From positions 1 to 37,297 of the forward strand of contig WRKD01000230.1 of NCBI GenBank assembly GCA_009778255.1: a stretch of 37,297 nt of DNA, written 5' to 3'. Made by a program: the position numbers and the translations under genes. This stretch comes from Bacillota bacterium. GTDB taxonomy: Bacteria > Bacillota > Dehalobacteriia > UBA4068. Of this stretch, positions 16,131 through 24,803 are shown piece after piece; position 1 is the stretch's first letter; each line of letters begins with the position of its first letter. The notes beneath the pieces were generated by a model. It saw nothing but the letters and a program-made list of their open reading frames with translations, had not been told where the DNA came from and made no database searches.

Positions 16131-16562
16131 TTAAGAATGGTATCGCTGTTTCAATCTGTCGTTTAATTTATCTGCCAATTTTTTATCTTGAAAAGTTGCA
16201 ATAGCCAAGACTGCGGCGTAAACAACGAGAACAAGCGCAATAAATACAATAACCTCCGTGGGACTGTTCATTCTGACCCAATCCCAAAGTTGGGCAAAAT
16301 AGAAAAGCACAGCCAACAAAAACGGAATATGAATAATCTGGCGAATCAACATCTGCTTTTTGCCAAGCTCCTTGCGTGAATAAAATATGATAAAGGGTAA
16401 ATCACTGGCAAGGGCCATCAACAGTATTCTTCCAATATCGTCAAGTGAATAGACGGCATTTCGGTTAAATATCAGACAGAACACGTACATTGACGCGATA
16501 ATTCCTGTTGTAATTACAAAGTAAGAGTGGACCATAGTTTTTACCAAATCCCCTATACGCAT
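16131..16562 (-). CDS. DUF3021-family membrane protein
   Basis: A 143-residue membrane protein with four helices: FVITTGIIASMYVFCLIF, IGRILLMALASDLPFIIFYS, IIHIPFLLAVLFYFAQLW and VIVFIALVLVVYAAVLAIATF. The pattern SDLPFIIFYSRKELGKKQMLIRQIIH is characteristic of DUF3021, which is nearly always paired with a LytTR regulator and thought to modulate it at the membrane. It starts 11 bp after the LytTR gene, with AGGGGGTG upstream. Confidence 0.86.
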   Translation of the reverse strand: MRIGDLVKTMVHSYFVITTGIIASMYVFCLIFNRNAVYSLDDIGRILLMALASDLPFIIFYSRKELGKKQMLIRQIIHIPFLLAVLFYFAQLWDWVRMNSPTEVIVFIALVLVVYAAVLAIATFQDKKLADKLNDRLKQRYHS

Positions 16563-16573
16563 TTTGACACCCC

Positions 16574-17008
16574 CTAAATACCGAGCCTTTTTTTCAAATC
16601 ATTGACATACTGTCTTGAAATAATTACCCTTTCGCCATTGTTCAGCGTAGCTTCAAACCGTCCGCTTAACGCGGGGCTAAGCATCCTTATCTTGCTCAAA
16701 TTCAATATCACCGATTTTGATACCCGTAAAAAATCACCGTTGCCAAGGGCTTCCTCTAACTCATAAAGCCTTTGCTTCGATTCATATATTTTGTCCTTAC
16801 AATAAAGAAAGGTCTTATTGTCCACAACTTCAATATAGTAGATCCCGACTGGCTGTACACGGTGAATTTCATTTCCGTTATAGGCTATAAGCGCGTTCTG
16901 CGCTTTCAACAGGGTAAGTACACGGAGGAGTTCAAGGCTCATCTGATGGCATTTGACAATTATTTGTTCTTCTTCGCCATCTTGCGGTTCCTCAATGACA
17001 ATTTTCAA
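16574..17008 (-). CDS. LytTR-family DNA-binding regulator
   Basis: A 144-residue transcription factor. The C-terminal LytTR domain (from about residue 45) contains YYIEVVDNKTFLYC, the YELEEALGNGDFLRVSKSVILNLSKI segment (outline) and the close RVIISRQYVNDLKKRLGI. There is no response-regulator receiver domain, so it is the short LytTR type that works with DUF3021. The start is TTG at 17008 behind GGGGTGAG; no ATG fits. It probably controls the downstream ABC exporter and itself. Confidence 0.88.
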   Translation of the reverse strand: MKIVIEEPQDGEEEQIIVKCHQMSLELLRVLTLLKAQNALIAYNGNEIHRVQPVGIYYIEVVDNKTFLYCKDKIYESKQRLYELEEALGNGDFLRVSKSVILNLSKIRMLSPALSGRFEATLNNGERVIISRQYVNDLKKRLGI

Positions 17009-17104
17009 ATATACTCACCCCATCCATATGCAATCTTAGTGTGTTACAAAATTTTCAAATGCCCACACCATTATCATAGGGCGGGCTTTGCCAGCAACCC
17101 AAGT

Positions 17105-17125
17105 AGCCAGGAGCCAGAAGTCAGA
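17105..17125 (+). repeat. Heptamer repeat, left copy (inverted)
   Basis: Three heptamers: AGCCAGG, AGCCAGA, AGTCAGA. They are the reverse complement of the TTCTGAC heptamers at 17346-17373. Together they bracket a broken four-helix-bundle gene. Confidence 0.6.
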
Positions 17126-17330
17126 ATGGAATTGAACACCTTTAGAGTATGCATCCAGTAATTTGCAATTCACGAATAATTTGCTGACTTCGTTTAGTAA
17201 ATTAGGAAGTTTCCTGAACGTCATAATACTCAAGATCTTTAGCTAGAATCAAATAGTATCTGCATTCCTCAACATAAAAACAAAACTCTTCTAAAAGCAG
17301 CATAAAATCTCATAGCTTGCTCTTATTGGT
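17126..17330 (-). pseudogene. Broken four-helix-bundle protein (S23/23S-rRNA intervening-sequence type)
   Basis: The stretch 17009-17592 has no intact gene. On the minus strand one frame reads DFMLLLEEFCFYVEECRYYL followed by ILAKDLEYYDVQETS and a stop, then continues in another frame as LPNLLNEVSKLFVNCKLLDAY. The FVEECRYYLILAKDL and NLLNEVSKLL patterns match the third and fourth helices of the small S23-type four-helix bundle proteins. At least one frameshift and one in-frame TGA upstream have destroyed it, and the first two helices are missing. The family call is from motif memory; the broken frames are directly visible. Confidence 0.5.
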
Positions 17331-17345
17331 TTGTTTCTTTAGATA

Positions 17346-17373
17346 TTCTGACTTCTGACTTCTGACTCCTGAC
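17346..17373 (+). repeat. Tandem heptamer repeat, right copy
   Basis: TTCTGAC three times, then TCCTGAC. It is the inverse of the heptamers at 17105-17125, about 220 bp away. Such heptamers are common around S23-type four-helix genes. Confidence 0.75.
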
Positions 17374-17592
17374 TCCTCCTAAATCATGCACTCTAGCTTG
17401 AGAAGCGCCTATAATCATGTTTTATTTTAATGTTTATTCGAAGGAATAACATATAAAGCCAGTCATATCAAAAAATATTTTATCATATGTATGGCTACGT
17501 TCAGAAATTTCTTTGCGAATGATGTTCTTTTTTAGCTAAGCGAATTAAATGATTTTAAGGACGGGATGACGGAAAACTATGTCTGCTCCCAG

Positions 17593-18789
17593 CTACCTAA
17601 GTAACCAGTCAAGAGCATTAATCTGTTTAATGCCATTGTGCGAGGTCAGCGGACTATGATCCATCGTTAAAATATATTTTGGATTGTGGTCATTTATTGC
17701 TTCCAAAGGCGCAAGCTCCCGTTTCAGGATATCGCCCGTTGCGTCTATTAATGTGTAAGCGACTTGATAATATTCCTCACCCTCATCGCTGATTGCGATA
17801 AAGTCAACCTCAGTAGTTCTGACCTTGCCGATGTAGACCTCATATCCACGGCGCAGAAGCTCCAAAAATACGATATTTTCGAGGATATGCCCATCGTCGG
17901 CTTTTTTCGTGCCGAGCATGGCGTACCGCAGCCCGACATCGGCGGAATAGTATTTGTCACCTGTTTTTAAGTGCTGCTTCCCTTTGATATCATATCGACC
18001 GATCTTGTAAAGGATGAAGCTATCGATTAGAGCCGAAAGATAACTTTCCACCGTATGAACCGCTATTTTTCGCCCTGCGGAAGTCATCGTATCGGAAATG
18101 CTTTTTGTGGAACAGATATTGCCGATGTTGTGGAACATGAAACGAACCACACTTTTGAGCATTTCAATATCCGGGAATTTCCTGCGGGCAACTATATCTT
18201 TCAGTACTATCGTATCGAATATGCCTTGTAAATACTGCCGCCTGTCTTTCTGCTTTTTAAACTCTAGGGCATAAGGAAACGCACTGTTTAGTATAAAATC
18301 CCCATATAGGCGGTCAACACTCGTATCTTTAGGAAACACAGAAACGTATTCCTTAAACGATAACGGAAGCATTTTTATCTCCACATACCTACCTGAAAGC
18401 AAGGTTGCCAATTCGCCGGAAAGCAAATAAGCATTTGAGCCCGTAATATAAACATCGCAATTTTTCTTGATGTACAGGCTGTCAACGGCTTTCTGAAAAT
18501 CTGTAACGCGCTGAACTTCATCAAGAAAAATGTACATCTTTTTGTCCGGCAGTAACCTTTCATTCACATAGACATATAGCTGTTTGCTGGTTTCTATGTC
18601 AGCAAACTCGCCTTCTTCAAGGTTGATAAAAACTATTTGATCATCAGTAACGCCGTCAGCCCGAAGATAGTCCTGATAAAGCTCGAACAGAGTGGACTTG
18701 CCGCAACGGCGTATGCCTGTAACCACCTTAATAAGCTGTTTATCCCGAAAACTGATTAGGCTATCAAGATATTCTTTTCTTGCTATCAT
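17593..18789 (-). CDS. AAA-type ATPase with DUF4143 C-terminal domain
   Basis: A 398-residue ATPase of the archaeal-type/DUF4143 family. The N-terminal AAA_14 domain has Walker A (VTGIRRCGKSTLF, about residues 24-36) and Walker B (YIFLDEVQRV), with sensor-like YITGSNAYLLSG. The C-terminal DUF4143 region carries ENIVFLELLRRGYEVYIGK and VDFIAISDEGEEYYQVAY, a nuclease-like fold. The ATG at 18789 is behind GGAGGC. The gene appears complete. Its role is unknown; such genes move often and recur in defence- or toxin-rich islands. Confidence 0.85.
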   Translation of the reverse strand: MIARKEYLDSLISFRDKQLIKVVTGIRRCGKSTLFELYQDYLRADGVTDDQIVFINLEEGEFADIETSKQLYVYVNERLLPDKKMYIFLDEVQRVTDFQKAVDSLYIKKNCDVYITGSNAYLLSGELATLLSGRYVEIKMLPLSFKEYVSVFPKDTSVDRLYGDFILNSAFPYALEFKKQKDRRQYLQGIFDTIVLKDIVARRKFPDIEMLKSVVRFMFHNIGNICSTKSISDTMTSAGRKIAVHTVESYLSALIDSFILYKIGRYDIKGKQHLKTGDKYYSADVGLRYAMLGTKKADDGHILENIVFLELLRRGYEVYIGKVRTTEVDFIAISDEGEEYYQVAYTLIDATGDILKRELAPLEAINDHNPKYILTMDHSPLTSHNGIKQINALDWLLR

Positions 18790-18948
18790 AAAGATTGCCT
18801 CCGATTTGCATTGATTGTACCACAACTCTTTTCAATTGTAAAGTTTTTGCAGTATATATGCAAAAATATTTGCCTTTTGTCTAGTTTTTTATATGAGTAT
18901 TATGACCGTAAACTGAAGATAGTGTTCGCCAAAAATATATGAATATGA

Positions 18949-19056
18949 TTATTTTTCTATTTCGATTGACCTATCGGGCTTATCGCCGCGTTCGGATGGC
19001 AGTGGCTTAAATTGCCGCAGATGTTCAAGTATTGATGCTCTCTGTGTTACGCCCAT
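18949..19056 (-). other. Short ORF, possible mobile-element protein tail
   Basis: A 35-codon frame from ATG (19054-19056) to TAA. It contains TQRASILEHLRQFKPLPSER, then Asp/Lys/Arg residues. The composition and the RASILEHL opening resemble the small proteins or C-terminal tails found in clostridial conjugative elements. No good ribosome site is visible. It may be a remnant rather than a gene. Confidence 0.25.
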
Positions 19057-19496
19057 GCTTTATCTGTGATTGTATAAAGAACACTGGTAGACTGGACCAG
19101 GATTTGGTTATCACAGCGCTAAAGCGATATACAAAAAACAAAATAAACATGAAGCGCCTTATGGATAAAGACGAGTTAGCACGCATTCAAAAAGGAGTAT
19201 ACGGCAAAGTAAAAACAACGCCTTTTGGCAAGCTAATGCCAAGCACGGATGCGTGCTATACTTGGTTCAGCGAAGGGGAAGCCGAAATGGATTTTGTCAT
19301 ACAGCGAGACGGAAAGATAATCCCTATCGAAGTCAAATCCGCTGATAACAGTAAGGCAAAAAGTTTGAGCATTTATATAGGCAAGTTCAAGCCTGAATAC
19401 GCGATAAAAATATCGGCTAATAACACTTTGGCTTTGCCAACGGTAAAAAGACAATCTAGCTTCTGGCATCTTAAGGGCAAAGCCCGCATTAGTTGA
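19032..19496 (+). pseudogene. Chimeric remnant: AbiEi/DUF6088-like start joined to a DUF4143 C-terminus
   Basis: An open frame of 154 codons that does not look like one natural protein. Residues 30-70 (LMDKDELARIQKGVYGKVKT, then TPFGKLMP) resemble the winged-helix start of AbiEi or DUF6088 antitoxin-like proteins. Then, without a linker, residues about 78-135 (GEAEMDFVIQRDGKIIPIEV, then KSADNSKAKSLSIY) match the nuclease-like C-terminus of a DUF4143 ATPase. The ATPase domain is absent. A deletion joining two genes is the simplest reading. The start has no ribosome site. Confidence 0.5.
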
Positions 19497-19828
19497 ATAC
19501 TATACATTTTATTCAGATTAAATATAATATTTCTTGTAAATAAGTCTGAAATGCGAGTGAAATGCCAGTGAAAAATGAGATACGTGTATTACAATTATGT
19601 GTAAGCATATGAAAAATAATTAAAACAATAATTGTAAAATTATTATTTTTATTACATAATTTTAGTCATATTAATAGTAAATAACTTTTGTGATGATTAT
19701 TCAACTTGTACTTATGACAGATATATAGCATATTAATCATTTTGTATGACCTCCAAATATCTTCGAATAATTGCAAGAGCACTAAGATTATAGATTTCCA
19801 TTATAACTATTGGTGATATACCGCTTTT
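19497..19828. other. AT-rich intergenic stretch, no gene seen
   Basis: About 330 bases of strongly AT-rich sequence with several ATTATT/AATAAT runs. I see no convincing reading frame, promoter or stable hairpin. Confidence 0.5.
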
Positions 19829-20046
19829 TTAGACATGATACCCGAAAGATTTACGTAAGGAGTGGCAGGATACACGATTTTCGAATTCTAATGCTCCGGC
19901 GGCGGAGCGGATTAGCCAATAGGCTTTAATACAGCCTTCGCTGCCCGTTTTGCGCCTAGACTGCGTTGTCGTCGCTTCACGTAGCTGTAGGCTACGCTTC
20001 AGCTCCTCCGCCTTGCTAGGCGAAAAAATTGCTAGTGAATCTGGTA
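19829..20046. repeat. GC-richer structured intergenic element, probable dispersed repeat
   Basis: About 215 bases with abruptly higher GC than the neighbouring 300. It contains two clean hairpins: GCTCCG-GCGG-CGGAGC (19893-19908) and CGTAGC-TGTAG-GCTACG (19980-19996). The minus-strand frame through it (80 codons, no ribosome site) looks accidental. The GCTACG hairpin with CTGCGTTGTCGTCGCTTCAC beside it is the kind of sequence I recall as a repeated intergenic element in clostridial genomes, but I cannot verify other copies here. Confidence 0.4.
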
Positions 20047-20072
20047 ATTCGGAGTAAATCGAGGCGCCCATA
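20047..20072 (+). repeat. Short dispersed repeat, copy 3
   Basis: ATTCGGAGTAAATCGAGGCG followed by CCCATA: the third copy of the 1375-1400 element. It lies directly against the PPTase start codon; its GAGG may serve as the ribosome site. A partial copy with the GGCGCC core sits just past the gene at 20779-20795. Confidence 0.55.
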
Positions 20073-20761
20073 TGTTAGTAGAGATAGTCTTTTTGCCAAT
20101 TAACGATGATCCTCTCACCGGGGAAGAGCTGGAATTGTTCCAGTTTGTTTCATTGGAAAAACAAAAGAAACTTTTAAGATACAGGCACTATATTGATAAA
20201 AAACTATCCTTATATGCGGATCTCTTAGTACGTTATTTAGCCTGTAAACATCTAGGCTTAACAAATGATGCTTTAGTGTTTTCTCAAACAAATAACGGAA
20301 AACCATATTTACTGGGAGGATATTTATTTGCTTTTAACCTCTCACATACTAGAAACGCTATCGCTGTTGCTATTGCAAAAAGAAACGTTGGCGTTGACAT
20401 TGAAAAGGTGGTAAACAATACAAACCATATTGATAGATGCAAAATATGCAAAGAGTTTTTTACAACTGATGAGCAAAATTATGTAATTTCTGAAGCGGAA
20501 GGAAGAGATTGGCGCTTTTATGAGATTTGGACACGAAAGGAAGCATATTTGAAATGGAAAGGTGAGGGTTTTTCTTTACAGGTGAATAATTTCAGTACTC
20601 TGCACACTGGCCAAGGAGTACAAATAAACGCTATACCTGTCGGAGAGTATATTATTACAGTTTGTACTGAAATTATTATTCAGAGGTATTGCCTTTATTG
20701 CTGGACGGAAACGACTGCAAAACAAAGATTTTTGAATACTTTATCTCACAATGCCAACTAG
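20072..20761 (+). CDS. Sfp-type 4'-phosphopantetheinyl transferase
   Basis: Transfers phosphopantetheine from CoA to a carrier-protein serine, turning apo-PCP into holo-PCP. All Sfp motifs are present: NGKPYL, FNLSHTRNAIAVAI, the metal-binding VGVDIEKV, and FYEIWTRKEAYLKWKGEG with the catalytic Glu and Lys. The 229-residue length fits the Sfp rather than the AcpS class, which points to secondary metabolism. The obvious substrate is the PCP domain (Ser959) of the NRPS 9 kb downstream. It is on the same strand as the export operon but separated from it by 236 bp. The ribosome site is weak (GAGG in the repeat). Confidence 0.92.
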   Translation: MLVEIVFLPINDDPLTGEELELFQFVSLEKQKKLLRYRHYIDKKLSLYADLLVRYLACKHLGLTNDALVFSQTNNGKPYLLGGYLFAFNLSHTRNAIAVAIAKRNVGVDIEKVVNNTNHIDRCKICKEFFTTDEQNYVISEAEGRDWRFYEIWTRKEAYLKWKGEGFSLQVNNFSTLHTGQGVQINAIPVGEYIITVCTEIIIQRYCLYCWTETTAKQRFLNTLSHNAN

Positions 20762-20873
20762 AACCTATTTAAATATAACTATAGGGCGCCTTAATAATAG
20801 TGCAAAGCAAACAATACGGAATGGAAGGCTTATTATCTGATCAACAATCTGTATTTTGTGAATCGGAGGGGTA

Positions 20874-20990
20874 TTGGTTTTAGAGGCTGTTGATTATCGG
20901 GCAATTATCAACGGGCTAAACAAAACTAAAACGCAGGATAAAACGTGTTATTGCCATATTATCGTATTAATAAAGCAACACTCTTTATAA
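20874..20990 (+). other. Possible 38-residue peptide upstream of the export operon
   Basis: A small frame from TTG (20874) to TAA (20988-20990), ending just before the adaptor gene. GGAGGGG lies two bases from the TTG, too close to be ideal. The product would be polar with a Cys-Tyr-Cys pair (KTQDKTCYCHIIVLIK). There is no double-glycine motif. It could be a small peptide or chance. The rest of the 236-bp gap has no clear promoter. Confidence 0.2.
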
Positions 20991-20997
20991 AGGCGTG

Positions 20998-22590
20998 ATG
21001 GAATATATGTCAGAACAAAGCTCATTATTTCGGAAAGTTTCTTTGGATCGGCTATCCTCACCAGAACAACTTGACCAAAAAATAACGGTTATTTCACCGA
21101 TAGGTTGGGTGGCGATAGTTTCCTTAGCAATTTTGCTTTTTGCCGCAGTAGTTTGGGGTTTTTTAGGTATAGTATCAGATAAAGTAAGCGGCAACGGTAT
21201 ATTAATGTACGGTGATGGGATTGTGAGTATTACTTCTCAAACCAGTGGCCAGATTACCGATGTCTACGTGCAAGAAGGGAGCTATGTAGAAAAGGGGCAG
21301 ATTATTGCCCGTGTTACACAAGACGAGTTAACGCAGCAAATTGAGCAGGTGCAGAAAAGCATTGACGCATTGGATACAGTAAATGTGGAGTCACTTGATT
21401 TTGATATTTACTCTCTTAGCAACGAAGTATACTCTCAATTTGCCCCGTTATTGGGGCAAATTCGTTCTGCTCGTGTTCAGCATGAGGCACAAAGATTGGA
21501 AGCAGAGAAAAACGAGCAGGATATTATTAACCAAAAGGAACAGCAAGCACAGCAAATTAATGCGCTCAGAAGACAGATAGCAATGCTGGAGGGGCAAATA
21601 TTACAATATAATAAGCAGCTTGAAGTAGATTTGGAAAAAGCACAAAAAGAATTGGAAGATGCGGAAATTTTATTCGATTTGGGAGATATCTCCAAAAATC
21701 AACTTGATTCGTCAAGGGATGAAGTATCAAGATTATTGAGAGAAATTGAATTAAGAAGCCACGACATTAATAATGGCGACTTAGGAAATTTTGACAAAGA
21801 GCTCAACAAGCCGAGCTTTGATTCTTCGCTTGTTTCAATGCAGTCGCAGCTTGAGGGTTACCGATTGCAACTGATTCAGGCACAGACAAATAATACACTA
21901 CTTAATGATATTTTTACCGATTACCTTTGGGGAGCATACAACCAGACAGGTGACCAAATCTCCTCACTTATTGAACAGTTTGCCGATCGCAAGCAGGTCA
22001 CATTACAAGATTATCAAGAGCACTTGGAATATCTGCAAACTCAATATTCTAAAAAAACTGCGATAATAGCGGAATTCAGCGGCATTGTGTCAGGACTTAC
22101 GGTTCAGCCATACGATTTAGCACAACCAGGTTTTGTACTTGGCAATATCGTTCGGGGCGATCAGGTAGCTGTTAGTTCCAATGTCAAAATGTATGTACCG
22201 ATGGGTAAAGGCAAACTGGTTGAAGATGGAATGGAGGTAAATATATCACCCACTACAGTTAATAGGGAAGAGCATGGATATATTATCGGGCAGGTTGTGT
22301 CAGTGTCGGCTTCGTATGTTACTCAGGAACATATAATGTCTATTCTGCAAAATCAGCAACTCGTGATGGCTTTTGGCGGAAACTCGGCCGTTATTGAGGT
22401 AGAAGTAGAGCTGCTGCGCGATGACAATACTATAAGCGGTTACAAATGGTCAACTCCAAAAGGAGCGCCTCTCCCTATCAGCCCTGGCACTATCTGCCGG
22501 GGAGAAATAAAAGTATCCGACCGGCGGCCTATTGATATGATCGTTCCGTTTATTAAGAAACTTTTCCAATCAAGCGAGGATTACCAATGA
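20998..22590 (+). CDS. HlyD-like adaptor of an NHLP-type bacteriocin export system
   Basis: Periplasmic-adaptor-type protein of about 530 residues that would link the ABC exporters to the cell envelope. It has one N-terminal membrane helix (VAIVSLAILLFAAVVWGFLG), a lipoyl-like hairpin half (SITSQTSGQITDVYVQEGSY), a long coiled coil (about residues 95-300, Gln/Glu/Leu-rich) and a second lipoyl/barrel part (AIIAEFSGIVSGLTVQPYDL). The length and the neighbours match the NHLP (nitrile hydratase leader peptide) secretion family. The start could be GTG 20995, ATG 20998 or ATG 21007, with AAAGG upstream. The stop overlaps the next start (ATGA). Confidence 0.88.
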   Translation: MEYMSEQSSLFRKVSLDRLSSPEQLDQKITVISPIGWVAIVSLAILLFAAVVWGFLGIVSDKVSGNGILMYGDGIVSITSQTSGQITDVYVQEGSYVEKGQIIARVTQDELTQQIEQVQKSIDALDTVNVESLDFDIYSLSNEVYSQFAPLLGQIRSARVQHEAQRLEAEKNEQDIINQKEQQAQQINALRRQIAMLEGQILQYNKQLEVDLEKAQKELEDAEILFDLGDISKNQLDSSRDEVSRLLREIELRSHDINNGDLGNFDKELNKPSFDSSLVSMQSQLEGYRLQLIQAQTNNTLLNDIFTDYLWGAYNQTGDQISSLIEQFADRKQVTLQDYQEHLEYLQTQYSKKTAIIAEFSGIVSGLTVQPYDLAQPGFVLGNIVRGDQVAVSSNVKMYVPMGKGKLVEDGMEVNISPTTVNREEHGYIIGQVVSVSASYVTQEHIMSILQNQQLVMAFGGNSAVIEVEVELLRDDNTISGYKWSTPKGAPLPISPGTICRGEIKVSDRRPIDMIVPFIKKLFQSSEDYQ

Positions 22591-24803
22591 GTGCAATTTC
22601 TAAAAAAGCACCAAAGCAGGAAGCCCCGCGCATCAATAACAGAGTACGCACACCCAGCATCCTACAAATGGAAATGGTAGAATGCGGTTCAGCTTCTCTT
22701 GCCATGATTTGCGCCTATTATAAAAAATATATACCGCTTGAAGTGTTACGTGTAGAGTGTGGTGTCACAAGGGATGGCGTTAAGGCTGGTAATATGGCAA
22801 GGGCGGCCAAGAAAATAGGCTTTGATGTTAAAGGCTTCCGCAAAGAACCAGCCGATTTAGCCAAGTTGAAGCCCCCTATGATTATCCATTGGAATTTTAA
22901 TCATTTTGTGGTTTTCGAAGGTTTCAAAAACGGCAAGGCATATATCAACGATCCGGCAAGCGGACGGCGGATTCTTTCCTATGAAGAGTTTGACCTGGCG
23001 TTCACCGGAGTAGTCCTAACTTTTGAACTTACAGAAGAGTTCGAGAGAAGCGGACAAAAAAGCACCATGATATCTTCATTGGCAAAACGGCTGCGGGGTG
23101 TGCAAAGCGCAATTGTATTCCTGGTAATTGTGGGGCTGCTGCTGGTTATACCAGGTCTTATTATCCCGGCTTTCTCTCGTATATTCATAGACGATTTGCT
23201 ATTGGCTGGCAGAAGTGAATGGCTAAAGCCTCTGCTTTGGTGCATGGGGGCTACAGCGCTTCTACAAGCCATTCTTACAGGAATTCAACAACGATATCTA
23301 TTGCGCATGGAAACCAAGATTGCTCTAAGTGGCGCCAGCAGCTTTTTTTGGCATATCTTACGGTTACCCATATTATTTTTTCAACAGCGTTCCCCCGGTG
23401 ATATCAGTTCCCGACAGAATTCCAACAATACTGTGGCAGAATTTTTGTCACGGCAACTGGCGGAAAATGTAATTGGTGTTATCACGCTTATATTTTATTT
23501 TATTGTTATGTTGCAATATAATGTGCTGCTTACCATGCTAACCCTAGTGCTGGCGGTTATAAATGTATTGTATTTTATTTATTCTTCCGGGAAAGTTGAG
23601 GATTTAAATAGTAAGCTGAAACAAGATGTGGGAAAGCTAGCCGGGACTTCGGTATCAGGGCTATTCATAATTGAAACCCTTAAAGCCACAGGTTCGGAAT
23701 CCAGCTTTTTTGCAAAATGGGCGGGTTACCACGCCAAGCAGTTAAATTCCCTACAAAAGATGGGCGCCTTTGCCCAGATTTTGTTTACCCTGCCAAACTT
23801 TATGTCCGGGCTTGCCAGCGTAATTGTTTTGTGCGTGGGCGGGATGCAGATTTTGGACGGCAATATGACCGTAGGTACATTGATCGCATATCAAAGCCTT
23901 ATTGTTAATTTTATGCATCCTATTAGCAAACTTACACAGATGGGCATGAAGATAAAACAGCTTAAGGGAGATATGAGCCGCCTTGATGATGTACATAAAT
24001 ATGCTGTGGATAAATTCAGCGACCCCGATCGTGATTTAGCGCTTGAAGCTGTCGGCGAAGCCGATTTCCGCAAGCTGGAGGGCTATGTGGAGATAAAAAA
24101 CTTGAGTTTTGGCTATAATGTGTTGGAACAACCGCTTATCGAAGATTTCAATCTAAGCCTAAAGCCTGGATCCCGCGTGGCATTGGTTGGAGCTTCCGGC
24201 AGCGGTAAGAGTACGGTTGCCAAAATGCTTGCGGGCATTAACCGCCCTTGGGGTGGCGAAATTTTGTTTGATGGCGTAAGCAGGGACGATCTGCCGCGCA
24301 ATGTAATCAGTAACTCTCTGGCAGTAGTGGATCAGGATATCAGCATGTTTGAGGGAACTGTTCAGGACAATATAACCATGTGGGATGAAACAATCAGTGA
24401 TGCGGATATAGTGGGAGGCGCGAAGGACGCTTGCATCCACGATGACATTGCCGCACGCGAGGGTGGGTATAAAAGCACTATCAGGGAAGGCGGCGCAAAT
24501 TTCAGCGGCGGTCAGCGTCAGCGTTTGGAAATTGCCAGGGCTTTAGCTATCAATCCCTCTATTTTAATTCTTGATGAAGCTACCAGCGCGTTAGATGTGC
24601 GTACAGAAAAAATAGTCAATGATAATATCCGCAGGCGGGGTTGTACATGTATTATTGTGGCACATCGTTTAAGCACTATCCGAGACAGCGACGAGATTAT
24701 TGTTATGCATCGCGGTAAAATTGTTCAACGAGGCGCCCACGATGAAATGAAAAATGTTCCCGGTCCTTATGCTGAGCTAATTGAAACGGCGGTGAGTGTG
24801 TGA
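22587..24803 (+). CDS. NHLP-type bacteriocin exporter with C39 peptidase, permease and ATPase
   Basis: Peptidase-containing ABC transporter (738 residues) that cuts double-glycine leaders and exports the product. The C39 domain (about 22-145) has a complete triad: Cys33 in MVECGSASLAM, His106 in NFNHFVVFEGF and Asp122 in INDPASG. A type-1 exporter membrane domain follows. The ATPase has Walker A GASGSGKSTV, signature FSGGQRQRLEIARAL, Walker B ILILDEATSALD and H-loop IVAHRLS. The intact triad predicts true leader cleavage. It is translationally coupled to the adaptor before it and the second exporter after it. The best local substrate is the peptide at 36018-36236. Confidence 0.94.
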   Translation: MSAISKKAPKQEAPRINNRVRTPSILQMEMVECGSASLAMICAYYKKYIPLEVLRVECGVTRDGVKAGNMARAAKKIGFDVKGFRKEPADLAKLKPPMIIHWNFNHFVVFEGFKNGKAYINDPASGRRILSYEEFDLAFTGVVLTFELTEEFERSGQKSTMISSLAKRLRGVQSAIVFLVIVGLLLVIPGLIIPAFSRIFIDDLLLAGRSEWLKPLLWCMGATALLQAILTGIQQRYLLRMETKIALSGASSFFWHILRLPILFFQQRSPGDISSRQNSNNTVAEFLSRQLAENVIGVITLIFYFIVMLQYNVLLTMLTLVLAVINVLYFIYSSGKVEDLNSKLKQDVGKLAGTSVSGLFIIETLKATGSESSFFAKWAGYHAKQLNSLQKMGAFAQILFTLPNFMSGLASVIVLCVGGMQILDGNMTVGTLIAYQSLIVNFMHPISKLTQMGMKIKQLKGDMSRLDDVHKYAVDKFSDPDRDLALEAVGEADFRKLEGYVEIKNLSFGYNVLEQPLIEDFNLSLKPGSRVALVGASGSGKSTVAKMLAGINRPWGGEILFDGVSRDDLPRNVISNSLAVVDQDISMFEGTVQDNITMWDETISDADIVGGAKDACIHDDIAAREGGYKSTIREGGANFSGGQRQRLEIARALAINPSILILDEATSALDVRTEKIVNDNIRRRGCTCIIVAHRLSTIRDSDEIIVMHRGKIVQRGAHDEMKNVPGPYAELIETAVSV

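Noticed and set aside
17346..17373. Tandem heptamers as a CRISPR-like array
   Set aside because: Units are contiguous 7-mers without spacers and no cas genes are present.
19829..20071. 80-codon minus-strand frame through the structured element
   Set aside because: Reads through two hairpins, has no ribosome site and no protein-like conservation pattern that I recognise.
20821..20883. 20-codon ATG frame between the PPTase and adaptor genes
   Set aside because: Only a poor ribosome site, very short, no leader or core pattern.
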